DNA of 64,000 nt from the NCBI GenBank assembly GCA_031367325.1, contig JANLPQ010000034.1:1-64000 (forward strand). Reading direction: 5' to 3'. This stretch comes from JAAFIP01 sp031367325. GTDB lineage: Bacteria > Pseudomonadota > Gammaproteobacteria > Burkholderiales > Burkholderiaceae_C. The first letter of the stretch is position 1, and each line of letters starts with the position of its first letter. Position numbers and translations under genes: made by a program. A model generated the notes under the pieces. The model made no database searches, was not told the origin of the DNA, and saw only the letters and a program-made list of their open reading frames with translations. Positions 33,044 to 41,328 of the stretch are shown here, in pieces.

Positions 33044-34525
33044 ATGACCGACCCCACCTTAGCCTCACAGTTTATGGCGCTGGCATTGCAAGAGGCCCAC
33101 GCCGCCGCGCAAGCAGGCGAGGTGCCTGTGGGCGCGGTGGTGGTAAAAGACGGCCAAGTGATTGCTGCAGGCCGCAACGCACCCGTTGGCAGCCACGACC
33201 CTACAGCCCACGCCGAAATGGTGGCCCTGCGCGCGGCGGCTGCGGCACTGGGCAACTACCGCCTAGACGACTGCGAGCTGTACGTGACGCTGGAGCCTTG
33301 TGCTATGTGCGCAGGTGCCATGCTGCATGCGCGCATTAAACGCGTGGTGTACGCGGTGGCCGACGCTAAAACTGGTGCTGCAGGTTCGGTAGTAAATCTG
33401 TTTGCCAATGCCGCGCTAAACCACCACACCCAAGTGCAGTCTGCGGCGCAGCTGGGCGGTTTGTTAGCTGGCGATGCGGCCAACGGCGTCGTAGATGTTG
33501 CAGCGGCCAGCAGCCAATTACTGAAAGATTTTTTCAGCCAAAAACGCAGCACCCAGCGTACGCAGCAGCTACAAAACCACCCCTTGCGCGACGATGCGCT
33601 GCGTACGCCCGATGCTGCATTTGCCAATCTGCCAGGCTACGACTGGCCTGCGCACTACATCAGCGATTTGCCCAGCCTGCAAGGGCTGCGCATGCATTAT
33701 CTGGATGTTGTGACCAGCGCTGCCTCAATCAGCACTTTTAGTACTAGTCACACGCCTAGTACCCAACAGCCCACCTATCTGTGCCTGCACGGCAACCCCG
33801 CCTGGAGCTACCTGTACCGCAAGATGATCCCTATCTTCAGCGCCTCAGGCGCGCGCGTGGTGGCGCCCGACATGGTGGGTTTTGGCAAGTCTGATAAACC
33901 CAAAAAAGACAGCTTTCACAGCTTTACATGGCACCGCCAGTGCTTGCTCGATTTGGTTGAGCGGCTAGACCTGCACAACATTGTGTTAGTAGTACAAGAC
34001 TGGGGCGGCATCTTGGGACTCACCCTGCCCATGGCTGCGCCGCAGCGCTACAAAGGCTTGGTGGTGATGAATACAGCGCTAGCTACGGGTACAGCGCCAC
34101 TGCCCGAAGGTTTTAAAGCCTGGCGTGCGATGTGCAAGGCCAAACCCGACTTTGACATTGCCCGCTTGCTTGCACGCGGCGACCCTGCCATGGCCACCGA
34201 TGAATGTGCCGCCTACATGGCCCCGTACACAGACGCTGGCCACCGTGCCGCCACACGTGCCTTCCCGCCCATGGTGCCGGAGTTTACAGACGCAGAAGGC
34301 GCAGCTGTTAGCCGTGCAGCGGCAGCATTTTGGCAAACGCAGTGGACGGGCCAAACTTTGATGGCGATTGGCCTGCGCGACCCCGTGCTGGGCGCGGCAG
34401 TGATGCGTAGCCTGCAAAAGGCTATTCGCGGCTGCCCAGAACCTGTACTGCTGCCCGAGGCGGGGCATTTTGTGCAAGAACATGGTGTGCCTGTTGCGCA
34501 GCGGGCAGTGCAGTTATTTGGCTAA
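33044..34525 (+). CDS. tadA: Fusion: tRNA adenosine deaminase (TadA) + haloalkane dehalogenase-like hydrolase
   Basis: 493 residues in one open frame. Residues 1-165 are TadA, which makes inosine at A34 of tRNA-Arg. The zinc ligands are His56 (AHAEM, with proton-shuttle Glu58) and Cys86/Cys89 (EPCAMCAGAM). After a Gln/Asp-rich linker, residues about 195-493 are an alpha/beta hydrolase of haloalkane dehalogenase subfamily I type: HGNPAWSYLYRKMIP (oxyanion region, about 249), nucleophile Asp319 with halide-binding Trp320 in VVQDWGG, Asp446 in GLRDPVLG, and His475 in EAGHFVQEHG. Both catalytic sets look complete. No internal start with a good RBS is evident. It follows yejF by 8 nt. A free TadA does not occur elsewhere in the window. 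Confidence 0.9.
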   Translation: MTDPTLASQFMALALQEAHAAAQAGEVPVGAVVVKDGQVIAAGRNAPVGSHDPTAHAEMVALRAAAAALGNYRLDDCELYVTLEPCAMCAGAMLHARIKRVVYAVADAKTGAAGSVVNLFANAALNHHTQVQSAAQLGGLLAGDAANGVVDVAAASSQLLKDFFSQKRSTQRTQQLQNHPLRDDALRTPDAAFANLPGYDWPAHYISDLPSLQGLRMHYLDVVTSAASISTFSTSHTPSTQQPTYLCLHGNPAWSYLYRKMIPIFSASGARVVAPDMVGFGKSDKPKKDSFHSFTWHRQCLLDLVERLDLHNIVLVVQDWGGILGLTLPMAAPQRYKGLVVMNTALATGTAPLPEGFKAWRAMCKAKPDFDIARLLARGDPAMATDECAAYMAPYTDAGHRAATRAFPPMVPEFTDAEGAAVSRAAAAFWQTQWTGQTLMAIGLRDPVLGAAVMRSLQKAIRGCPEPVLLPEAGHFVQEHGVPVAQRAVQLFG

Positions 34526-34625
34526 TGTGCTTTTACTTGGGTGGTTGCAGGTTTAGCGTATGTATCGTTGAGTTGGTATGACAAGCTAGACAAAGCAAAC
34601 AACACAACACATGCCAAAATAGCCT

Positions 34626-36662
34626 ATGTCCGACAGCACCCCAGATCTCCAGCCCACCGCCCACAGCCCCGCATTACTGGCCCAGGTGATGGCATTGCCC
34701 GGTTTGCCTGGCGTGTACCGCTACTTTGACGCGGACAACGGATTGCTGTATGTAGGTAAAGCCAAAAACCTTAAAAAACGTGTTGCCAACTACTTCCAAA
34801 AAAGCCATGGCGGCACGCGCATTGGCCACATGGTCAGCAAGATTGTGCGGATGGAAACCACCGTGGTACGGTCGGAGGCCGAGGCGCTGCTGCTTGAGAA
34901 TAATCTGATTAAAACGCTGAACCCACGTTTTAACATTTTGTTCCGTGATGATAAAAGCTACCCGTATTTGAAGATGACAGGGCAGGCCAAACCCAGTTTA
35001 GCTAACAACCCGCATTCCACGCCGCACGCCATCCCGTCAAACTCTGTAAAAATAACAGTAAATAGTGCCATTGAGGCCGTAGAACCTGCTCAAGCAGCTA
35101 TGCAAAATGTAGCGTTTAGCAAGCACTCCGCGGCACCCGCAGACTACCCACGCATTGCCTACTACCGTGGTGCAGTAGAAAAAAAGCACCGCTACTTTGG
35201 CCCGTACCCCAGCGCGTGGGCGGTGAAAGAATCTATCCAGTTGCTGCAAAAAGTATTTCATTTGCGTACCTGCGAAGACACCGTATTTGCCAACCGCACG
35301 CGGCCTTGCCTGCTGTACCAGATCAAACGTTGCAGTGGCCCCTGTGTTAACTACATCAGCGAGGCTGACTACGCGCAAGATACCTTCAACGCTGAGCGCT
35401 TTTTGCGCGGCGAAACGCAGGCCATCATGCAAGAGCTGGAAGCGCGCATGATGCAGCACGCCGAGAAGCTAGAGTTTGAAAAAGCCGCCGAGGCACGCAA
35501 CCAGATCAGCGCGCTGTCTAAGGTGCTGCACCAGCAGTCGGTGGACAACGTAAGCGATAAAGACGTCGATATTTTGGCCGCCAAAGTGCAAGGCGGCAGA
35601 GCCTGCGTAAACCTGGCTATGGTGCGCGGTGGGCGGCATTTGGGCGACAGGCCGTACTTCCCGGTGCATGTAGACGACGCACCCGCTGCCGAGGTGCTAG
35701 AGGCCTTCATCGCGCAGCACTATATTGACACGCCGCCACCACCTACGCTGCTGGTAAGCGAGAAAGTTGATCCCGAGCTGATCGCGCTGCTGACGGAGCA
35801 AACCGGCGTCAAAATTAGCGCGGTGCACAACCCGCGCGAGCAGCGGCGCATTTGGCTGGAAATGGCGCAAAAGAACGCCGATATTCAGCTGGCCCGCCTG
35901 CTGGCCGAAGAAGGCAGCCAGCAGGCTCGTACCCGCGCGCTGGTGGACGCGCTGGACATTGCGCCGGATGATTTGGCTACATTTCGGGTGGAGTGCTTTG
36001 ACATCAGCCACACCGCAGGCGAGGCTACGCAAGCGTCGTGCGTAGTGTTCTATGGCCACAAAATGCAAAGCAGCCAATACCGCCGCTACAACATCGAAGG
36101 CATCACCGGCGGTGACGACTACGCTGCCATGCGCCAAGTGCTAACGCGCCGCTACAGCAAAGTAGTAGAGGCGCAGCGTGTGGCAGACACGCAGGGCCTA
36201 GTACCCAGCATCACCATGCCCGACCTGGTGTTGGTGGATGGTGGTATTGGCCAGGTCAACATGGCCAAAGAGGTGTTTGCAGCACTGGGGCTGAACCTCA
36301 GCTTGATCGCTGGGGTAGAGAAAGGCGAGGGTCGCAAAGTGGGCCTAGAAGAACTGGTCTTTGCCGATGGCAGACCCAAAGCCAGCCTGCCTAAAGACAG
36401 TGCTGCGCTGATGTTGATTGCGCAAATCCGCGACGAGGCGCACCGGTTTGCCATTACCGGCATGCGCGCGCAGCGTGCCAAAGTGCGCACTGGCGGCAGC
36501 AAACTAGAGGAAATACCGGGCGTAGGCGCTAAAAGACGTGCCAAGCTGCTGCAACGCTTTGGCGGAATTCGCGGCGTGGCGGCTGCGGGCGCGGCAGATA
36601 TAGCCACGGTAGACGGCATATCCAAAGACTTGGCGGACGAGATCTACCGTGCACTACACTAG
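34626..36662 (+). CDS. uvrC: UvrABC excinuclease subunit C with repeat-containing insertion
   Basis: 678 residues, longer than the usual 600-620. The N-terminal GIY-YIG nuclease reads LPGVYRYFDADNGLLYVGKA and KNLKKRVANYF. The UVR motif is EKLEFEKAAEARNQISALSK, the RNase-H-like nuclease domain has ECFDISHTAGE and DLVLVDGGIGQ, and the C-terminal HhH pair has LEEIPGVGAKRRAKLLQRFG. Between DDKSYPYLKMTG and PRIAYYRGAVEKKHRYFGPY, an extra segment of about 50 residues (about 120-173) contains the dispersed repeat. UvrC makes both incisions in nucleotide excision repair. pgsA follows after a lipoprotein gene. Confidence 0.97.
   Translation: MSDSTPDLQPTAHSPALLAQVMALPGLPGVYRYFDADNGLLYVGKAKNLKKRVANYFQKSHGGTRIGHMVSKIVRMETTVVRSEAEALLLENNLIKTLNPRFNILFRDDKSYPYLKMTGQAKPSLANNPHSTPHAIPSNSVKITVNSAIEAVEPAQAAMQNVAFSKHSAAPADYPRIAYYRGAVEKKHRYFGPYPSAWAVKESIQLLQKVFHLRTCEDTVFANRTRPCLLYQIKRCSGPCVNYISEADYAQDTFNAERFLRGETQAIMQELEARMMQHAEKLEFEKAAEARNQISALSKVLHQQSVDNVSDKDVDILAAKVQGGRACVNLAMVRGGRHLGDRPYFPVHVDDAPAAEVLEAFIAQHYIDTPPPPTLLVSEKVDPELIALLTEQTGVKISAVHNPREQRRIWLEMAQKNADIQLARLLAEEGSQQARTRALVDALDIAPDDLATFRVECFDISHTAGEATQASCVVFYGHKMQSSQYRRYNIEGITGGDDYAAMRQVLTRRYSKVVEAQRVADTQGLVPSITMPDLVLVDGGIGQVNMAKEVFAALGLNLSLIAGVEKGEGRKVGLEELVFADGRPKASLPKDSAALMLIAQIRDEAHRFAITGMRAQRAKVRTGGSKLEEIPGVGAKRRAKLLQRFGGIRGVAAAGAADIATVDGISKDLADEIYRALH
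35060..35114. repeat. Copy of dispersed CTCAAGCAGCT repeat inside uvrC
   Basis: GTAAATAGTGCCATTGAGGC then CGTAGAACCTGCTCAAGCAG CTATGCAAAATGTAGC. It is translated in frame as EAVEPAQAAMQNV (residues 150-162). The core GTAGAACCTGCTCAAGCAGC is identical to the intergenic copies at 14167 and 25047. Confidence 0.9.
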
Positions 36663-36748
36663 GGCGTGCCTTAGGTTGTAGTGCATTAGCTCTCACAATC
36701 TGGGCATAAAAGACATTTAGATCTATAAACCCAACGTTGGAGTCGACC

Positions 36749-37270
36749 GTGAAAAATCAAATGGATACCATTATTGCCACCACTGCACTGCGCTATGCTA
36801 AACGCGGGCTGATGGGGTCCTTCATCGTGGCAGCCGCTTTGCTAGCAGGCTGCAAAAGCCGCCCCATCGCGCCACAGGACTCTGCCCCACAGCCGCCTGC
36901 CGTACCCGCGCCGCCTGCTGCCTCTGGCTTATCCACTGTGCGTAGCATGGCTGACTACCGCCGCCGTGCTGCCCAGCAGATATTGGCTGCCAGCCCGGGC
37001 GGAACCTACACCGGGCCGGTGTCAGAGCCTGCCTACGGCATCGTGGTGGTAAGTGTGGCGTTGAATGCTGATGGCAGCATCAAAAGTGCTAATTTCTTGC
37101 GCCGCTCATCTGTGGGCCCCGATGTTAACGATATGGCTATCCAAGCCGTACGTCGCGTAGGCAGCTTTGGCCCCATCAGCAATCTGGCTGGCCCTTGGGA
37201 ATTTAGCGAAACTTTTTTCTATAACGACGCCCGCAAATTTCAGTTGCGCACGGTGGTGGAAAAGCTGTAA
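36749..37270 (+). CDS. TonB C-terminal-like lipoprotein
   Basis: 173 residues if started at the GTG with GGAG six nt upstream; TTG 36737 or ATG 36761 are alternatives. After a basic region, a lipobox-like hydrophobic segment IVAAALLAGC suggests a lipidated or anchored protein. A Pro/Ala-rich spacer (APQPPAVPAPPAASG) and a C-terminal domain (YGIVVVSVALNADGSIKSAN, AIQAVRRVGSFGPI) follow, the latter patterned like TonB-family C-terminal domains. There is no ExbB/ExbD nearby, so energy transduction is not implied. It lies between uvrC and pgsA. Confidence 0.7.
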   Translation: MKNQMDTIIATTALRYAKRGLMGSFIVAAALLAGCKSRPIAPQDSAPQPPAVPAPPAASGLSTVRSMADYRRRAAQQILAASPGGTYTGPVSEPAYGIVVVSVALNADGSIKSANFLRRSSVGPDVNDMAIQAVRRVGSFGPISNLAGPWEFSETFFYNDARKFQLRTVVEKL

Positions 37271-37363
37271 AACTGCAGCAGCAGCGCCACACATGGCTGC
37301 TGCAAGTCGCCTAGTACACGCTGGCACGCCGCAAAGCTAAGCCAGCGTGACACAATAGGGCTA

Positions 37364-37930
37364 ATGTTTTTCACCATACCCACGATATTGACTTGGACAC
37401 GCATCGTTGCTATTCCACTGATTGCGGGTATTTTCTACAGCAGCTTGCCGATTGCCACGCAAAACTTGGTGGCTACGGTCATGTTTGTGCTGTTCGCCTG
37501 GACAGATTGGCTCGACGGCTACTTGGCCCGTAAGCTAAACCAAACCTCCTCGTTTGGCGCTTTTTTAGACCCTGTAGCTGACAAATTCTTAGTCTGCGCG
37601 GCGCTGTTAGTGCTAGTGCACTTGCAGCGGGTAGACGTGTTTGTGGCCCTCATCATCATTGGCCGCGAGATAGCCATCAGCGCGCTGCGCGAGTGGATGG
37701 CCAAAATAGGTGCATCTGGCAGCGTAGCCGTGCATATGCTAGGCAAGCTCAAGACCGTGTCGCAAATGGTGGCGATTCCGTTTTTGCTGTACGACGGGAT
37801 GTTGTTTGGCATCATCAACACCCGCGTGTGGGGCTTGTGGCTGATTTGGGTAGCTGCTATCTTGACGGTGTGGAGCATGGTGTACTACCTGCAAAAAGCA
37901 CTGCCTGAGATTCGCGCCAAGGTGAAGTAA
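37364..37930 (+). CDS. pgsA: CDP-diacylglycerol-glycerol-3-phosphate 3-phosphatidyltransferase
   Basis: 188 residues, multi-pass inner membrane enzyme making phosphatidylglycerol phosphate. The CDP-alcohol phosphotransferase motif is complete: D-G-Y-L-A-R then Gly and the two catalytic Asp in DWLDGYLARKLNQTSSFGAF followed by LDPVADKF. The start MFFTIPTILTWTRIVAIPLI is the family form. Its place after uvrC follows the common proteobacterial arrangement, here separated by a lipoprotein gene. Confidence 0.96.
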   Translation: MFFTIPTILTWTRIVAIPLIAGIFYSSLPIATQNLVATVMFVLFAWTDWLDGYLARKLNQTSSFGAFLDPVADKFLVCAALLVLVHLQRVDVFVALIIIGREIAISALREWMAKIGASGSVAVHMLGKLKTVSQMVAIPFLLYDGMLFGIINTRVWGLWLIWVAAILTVWSMVYYLQKALPEIRAKVK

Positions 37931-38005
37931 GCCCATAACGCGAACCATCGCGCTGCCACAGCGTAATAGCGTTGGGCTTATGCCAACGCGCAGAGTCATT
38001 TTTTC

Positions 38006-38893
38006 ATGTCCAACCCATCCCCCAGTACCCAGTGGCTGCGTGCCATGCCTGTAGTGTTTGTGCTTATCTGGAGCACCGGGTTTATCGTGGCGCGCTACGG
38101 CATGCCGTATGCGCCACCGATGACGTTTTTGGCGCTGCGTTATGCGTTGTCGATGCTGTGTTTTGTACTGTGGATAGTGGTGGCCAAAGTCGCATGGCCC
38201 GCCAACCGGGCGCAATGGGCGCATCTGGCGTTGGTAGGCGTGTTGGTGCATGCAGGCTACTTGGGCGGCGTGTGGACGGCCGTCAAGCTGGGCATGGGTT
38301 CGGGCTTGTCGTCGCTGATAGTTGGTTTTCAGCCAGTGCTGACGGCCATTTGGTTGTCTGGTACCGGTGGGCGCGTGGCTGCGCGCCAATGGGCTGGGCT
38401 GGCGCTAGGCTTTGCGGGCCTGCTGCTGGTAGTGTCAGCCAAGCTTGGGTTAGGCGAGGTCACCACGGCTAACCTAGCCTTCGCTATCATCGCGCTGCTG
38501 TGCATTACCACCGGCACGCTGTACCAAAAACGCTTTGTCGCCCCGTGCGATGTGCGCAGTGCCAACGCTGTGCAACTGGCTGCTGCATTGCTGGTTACCC
38601 TGCCGTTTGCGCTCTTGGAGGCCGAGGCCATGCAATGGAACGCGCAACTTAGCTGGGCCATGGCATGGTCGGTGCTGGGGCTAACCTTGGGCGGCAGCTC
38701 GTTGTTGTACATCTTGATTCAGCGCGGCGCAGCTACATCAGTCACGTCGCTTTTGTACCTAGTGCCACCCACCACTGCGCTGATGGCCTGGGTACTGTTT
38801 AGCGAGCCGATAACGTGGGCTACCGTGCTGGGTACTGCGTTGACTGCGCTGGGGGTTTGGTTGGTGGTTCGCGGAGCTATTTTTAAAAACTAA
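38006..38893 (+). CDS. EamA/DMT-family transporter
   Basis: 295 residues with ten hydrophobic segments in two EamA repeats (FVLIWSTGFIVARYGMPYAP in the first; TSVTSLLYLVPPTTALMAWV and FSEPITWATVLGTALTALGV in the second). The family exports metabolites or amino acids; the substrate cannot be predicted. It starts 75 nt after pgsA and is followed by a dispersed repeat. Confidence 0.9.
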   Translation: MSNPSPSTQWLRAMPVVFVLIWSTGFIVARYGMPYAPPMTFLALRYALSMLCFVLWIVVAKVAWPANRAQWAHLALVGVLVHAGYLGGVWTAVKLGMGSGLSSLIVGFQPVLTAIWLSGTGGRVAARQWAGLALGFAGLLLVVSAKLGLGEVTTANLAFAIIALLCITTGTLYQKRFVAPCDVRSANAVQLAAALLVTLPFALLEAEAMQWNAQLSWAMAWSVLGLTLGGSSLLYILIQRGAATSVTSLLYLVPPTTALMAWVLFSEPITWATVLGTALTALGVWLVVRGAIFKN

Positions 38894-38898
38894 ATAAG

Positions 38899-38946
38899 CT
38901 GTTAACCCAAATAAATACTGCTCAAGCAGCTATTAATTTCATAGCT
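38899..38946. repeat. Copy of dispersed CTCAAGCAGCT repeat
   Basis: GTTAACCCAAATAAATACTG then CTCAAGCAGCTATTAATTTC ATAGC, in the 227-bp gap before the beta-propeller lipoprotein gene. The rest of the gap includes the palindrome TGGACTTGAGTCCA (39042-39055) and probably the next gene's promoter. Confidence 0.7.
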
Positions 38947-39120
38947 TACTAATGGACAGCCCAAGGCTGATCTGCTGCTAATGGCAATCTGCGACGCAAT
39001 TTTCCGGAATTGTTAAAACTGTCACATTTGTTAACCATGACTGGACTTGAGTCCAATAGCTTTATTGCCGCGTATAGATAAGACTCACAATCTTTAACGC
39101 GTAGCAATAAGGGATAAAAA

Positions 39121-40233
39121 ATGGCAAATGTTATGAAAAACGGCGTGCTCACCCGCCGCGGCTTGTGCGGCACAGGCCTCTATGGCGCGGCTTTGATGCT
39201 AACTGGATGTGGCGGCGGAGGCGGTGGAGGTGGAGGCGATGCTTCGCCTGCGGCCAATAACGGCAGCTCGGGGCCGATCAATGGTGGGCTGACTGGGAAT
39301 ATGTATAACGCATTCACTACCTCCGTAAACATAGTTGGTTTAGCGACAGGTGATGTCACTGAAGTAACGCGTAAAAAGGGCACAGCCCTGAATGGGTACT
39401 CTTTCAACTACAACTCAAGATACTTTGATTTGAGCGCAGATAACAAAACTTTTTACTTCATTAATAGCGACCAAGATGACCGCCTAGCCGCGCTAGATAT
39501 TGCAAGCAATACGGTAAGAACCGTGTTCAAAGTGGACAACAGGTTTCACTGGGGCGAGATACGGCAGTCGCCCGACGGAAAAAAGTTCGCAATGGTTAAA
39601 GATACCATCTTGACTAGTAACAAGCCTGGGGTGTACATATTTGATACTTTCGGCAAAGAAATCGTCTTCTATCCAGTAACTAAAGGTGAAGTTAATTCAA
39701 TTGCTTGGACGCCAGACAATCGGCTTTTGTTTTCTGACAACGGCATCTACCTGACCAAGCCTGGTGACCTTGAAAGTGCGTCGCGCATCAGCACCGTTAC
39801 GGCTTCCAGCTTGTCTATCAATCCGCAAAGTAACAAAATCGCTTACGCATCACAAGGCCATATTTGGTCCATGAACATCGATGGGAGCAATCCATTCCAA
39901 ATCACGACGGGCGACAACGCAGAATTTAGGCCACGTTGGTCGCCTGATGGCAAGCACATCGTTTTTCACATCGCGCTGAAAACCACTATCGGCGGCAGCG
40001 TCAACAGTGTTGGTTCACTAACTATTCTTGGTGTGATTCCTGCTGACGGAAAACAGTACACATTGAACAAATCAGGATCAAACAGTGATGTCGTTTGTGG
40101 TGTCGATTGTTCTAGTGTCTCATCAAGCGGGGTATCGGCTGGCCAAGGCGTAATTTTGCTCAAAGTTAAAAAACCTGAAGTTTCCGGTAAGAGCCTATTT
40201 AGTTTTAGTAGCGACGACATGATGTGGCGTTAA
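39121..40233 (+). CDS. Putative lipoprotein with TolB-like beta-propeller
   Basis: 370 residues. The N-terminus has TRRGLCGTGLYGAALMLTGC, a lipobox (L-T-G-C) with a twin Arg, so Tat-type lipoprotein export is possible. The Cys is followed by nine Gly encoded by a GGN run, a flexible tether. The body has repeated propeller blades, best seen as IRQSPDGKKFAMVKD, IAWTPDNRLLFSDNG, SINPQSNKIAYASQ and PRWSPDGKHIVFHI (PD40/WD40-like). RBS AAGGGA precedes the ATG. It resembles surface or periplasmic propeller lipoproteins of unknown role. It is less GC-rich than its neighbours. Confidence 0.75.
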   Translation: MANVMKNGVLTRRGLCGTGLYGAALMLTGCGGGGGGGGGDASPAANNGSSGPINGGLTGNMYNAFTTSVNIVGLATGDVTEVTRKKGTALNGYSFNYNSRYFDLSADNKTFYFINSDQDDRLAALDIASNTVRTVFKVDNRFHWGEIRQSPDGKKFAMVKDTILTSNKPGVYIFDTFGKEIVFYPVTKGEVNSIAWTPDNRLLFSDNGIYLTKPGDLESASRISTVTASSLSINPQSNKIAYASQGHIWSMNIDGSNPFQITTGDNAEFRPRWSPDGKHIVFHIALKTTIGGSVNSVGSLTILGVIPADGKQYTLNKSGSNSDVVCGVDCSSVSSSGVSAGQGVILLKVKKPEVSGKSLFSFSSDDMMWR

Positions 40234-40267
40234 CGCGACCGCACTATAGACATTCGTATAGATAAAA

Positions 40268-40320
40268 TAGGCTTGCAGCACAATAAAATAGTGCACAAAC
40301 AGCTATTAAATAAATAGTAA
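40268..40320. repeat. Degenerate copy of dispersed repeat
   Basis: ATAGGCTTGCAGCACAATAA then AATAGTGCACAAACAGCTAT TAAATAAATAG. It keeps the AGCTATT(A)AAT right end and the overall layout but has lost the CTCAAGC core. It lies between convergent genes. Confidence 0.4.
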
Positions 40321-40321
40321 G

Positions 40322-41254
40322 CTAATCTTTAACCCAAGGTTCTGTGCGAAACGTTTGGTATAAAAAATCACTCAACAGCCGCACCCGCCGTGGCGTTTGC
40401 ACCTTAAATGGGGCCAGCCACTGAATGTCTGCATCCGTCATCGCATAAGCAGGTAGCACGCGTGCTAGCGCGCCGCTGGCAATTTGCGGGGCTATGTCCC
40501 ACAGGCTGCGCAGCATGATGCCCCTACCGCTTAAGCACCAGTCGCGTACCAGCTCGCCCGAGTTGCAACGCAGGCTGCCTTGCACTTGGACTGCAACAGC
40601 TTTTTTGGCGCTGGATTTTTTATCATTTGCTCGGCGTAATTGCCAAGTGTAGCTGGGGTCATCGCTCTCACGCACCACTAGGCATTCGTGTTGGCTCAAG
40701 TCTGCCAAGGTTTGCGGGGCAGGGTGTTTTGCAAGGTAGCTGGGCGCTGCCACCAGTACGCGTTGGTTGGCTGCCAGTTTGCGTGCAGACCATTGTGCTG
40801 ACCGATTAGCATGCGGTGCCCACAGCCATACGGCACCGTCGTAGCCTTCTGCACCCAAGTCAGGAAGTTTTTCGGTTAGCTGCACATCCACTCGCACTCC
40901 AGGGTGCAGGCTTTGAAACTGCGCCAGTGCGGGTCCAAGCCATATACGGCCAAAGCCAAAAGTAGCAGCCAAGCGTATGGGGCCTGCAGGCACGTGCACA
41001 TGGTCGCGCAGGGCTTCTTCAGTTTGGGCAAATTGGGCCAGCAAGCCCACGGCGCGTTCGCACAGCACATCGCCCTCGGCTGTGGAGTTGACACTGCGGG
41101 TAGTGCGAAAAAACAGTTTTAAGCCCAGTGCAGTTTCTAGTGCGGCCAGGCGTTTGGTCACCACAGGCGGGCTCAGGCGCAGGCGGGCAGCGGCTTGGTT
41201 CAAACTACCCGCGTCTTTGATGGCTAAAACTAGTTCGAGGTCAGCTCTTTCCAT
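40322..41254 (-). CDS. LysR-family transcriptional regulator
   Basis: 310 residues. The N-terminal winged helix reads MERADLELVLAIKDAGSLNQ and AAARLRLSPPVVTKRLAALE. A periplasmic-binding-like effector domain follows (IRLAATFGFGRIWLGPALAQ, QRVLVAAPSYLAKHPAPQTL, ECLVVRE). It is divergent from the haloacetate-dehalogenase-like gene with a 74-nt intergenic region holding an AT-rich palindrome, the classic LysR arrangement. It probably controls that gene and itself, and perhaps the tartrate dehydrogenase gene beyond. Confidence 0.93.
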   Translation of the reverse strand: MERADLELVLAIKDAGSLNQAAARLRLSPPVVTKRLAALETALGLKLFFRTTRSVNSTAEGDVLCERAVGLLAQFAQTEEALRDHVHVPAGPIRLAATFGFGRIWLGPALAQFQSLHPGVRVDVQLTEKLPDLGAEGYDGAVWLWAPHANRSAQWSARKLAANQRVLVAAPSYLAKHPAPQTLADLSQHECLVVRESDDPSYTWQLRRANDKKSSAKKAVAVQVQGSLRCNSGELVRDWCLSGRGIMLRSLWDIAPQIASGALARVLPAYAMTDADIQWLAPFKVQTPRRVRLLSDFLYQTFRTEPWVKD

Positions 41255-41269
41255 TGTTTCTAATTTGAA

Positions 41270-41291
41270 AATAATTAATTACTCAATTATT
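41270..41291. promoter_or_regulatory. Candidate LysR binding palindrome
   Basis: AATAATT (41270-41276) and AATTATT (41285-41291) form 7-bp inverted arms with 8 nt between, in the divergent region between the LysR gene and the hydrolase gene. Spacing and AT-rich ends resemble T-N11-A LysR boxes. Confidence 0.45.
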
Positions 41292-41328
41292 GCTTGATTG
41301 TGAAGCGTGCGTCCAGCACAATCCGTGC

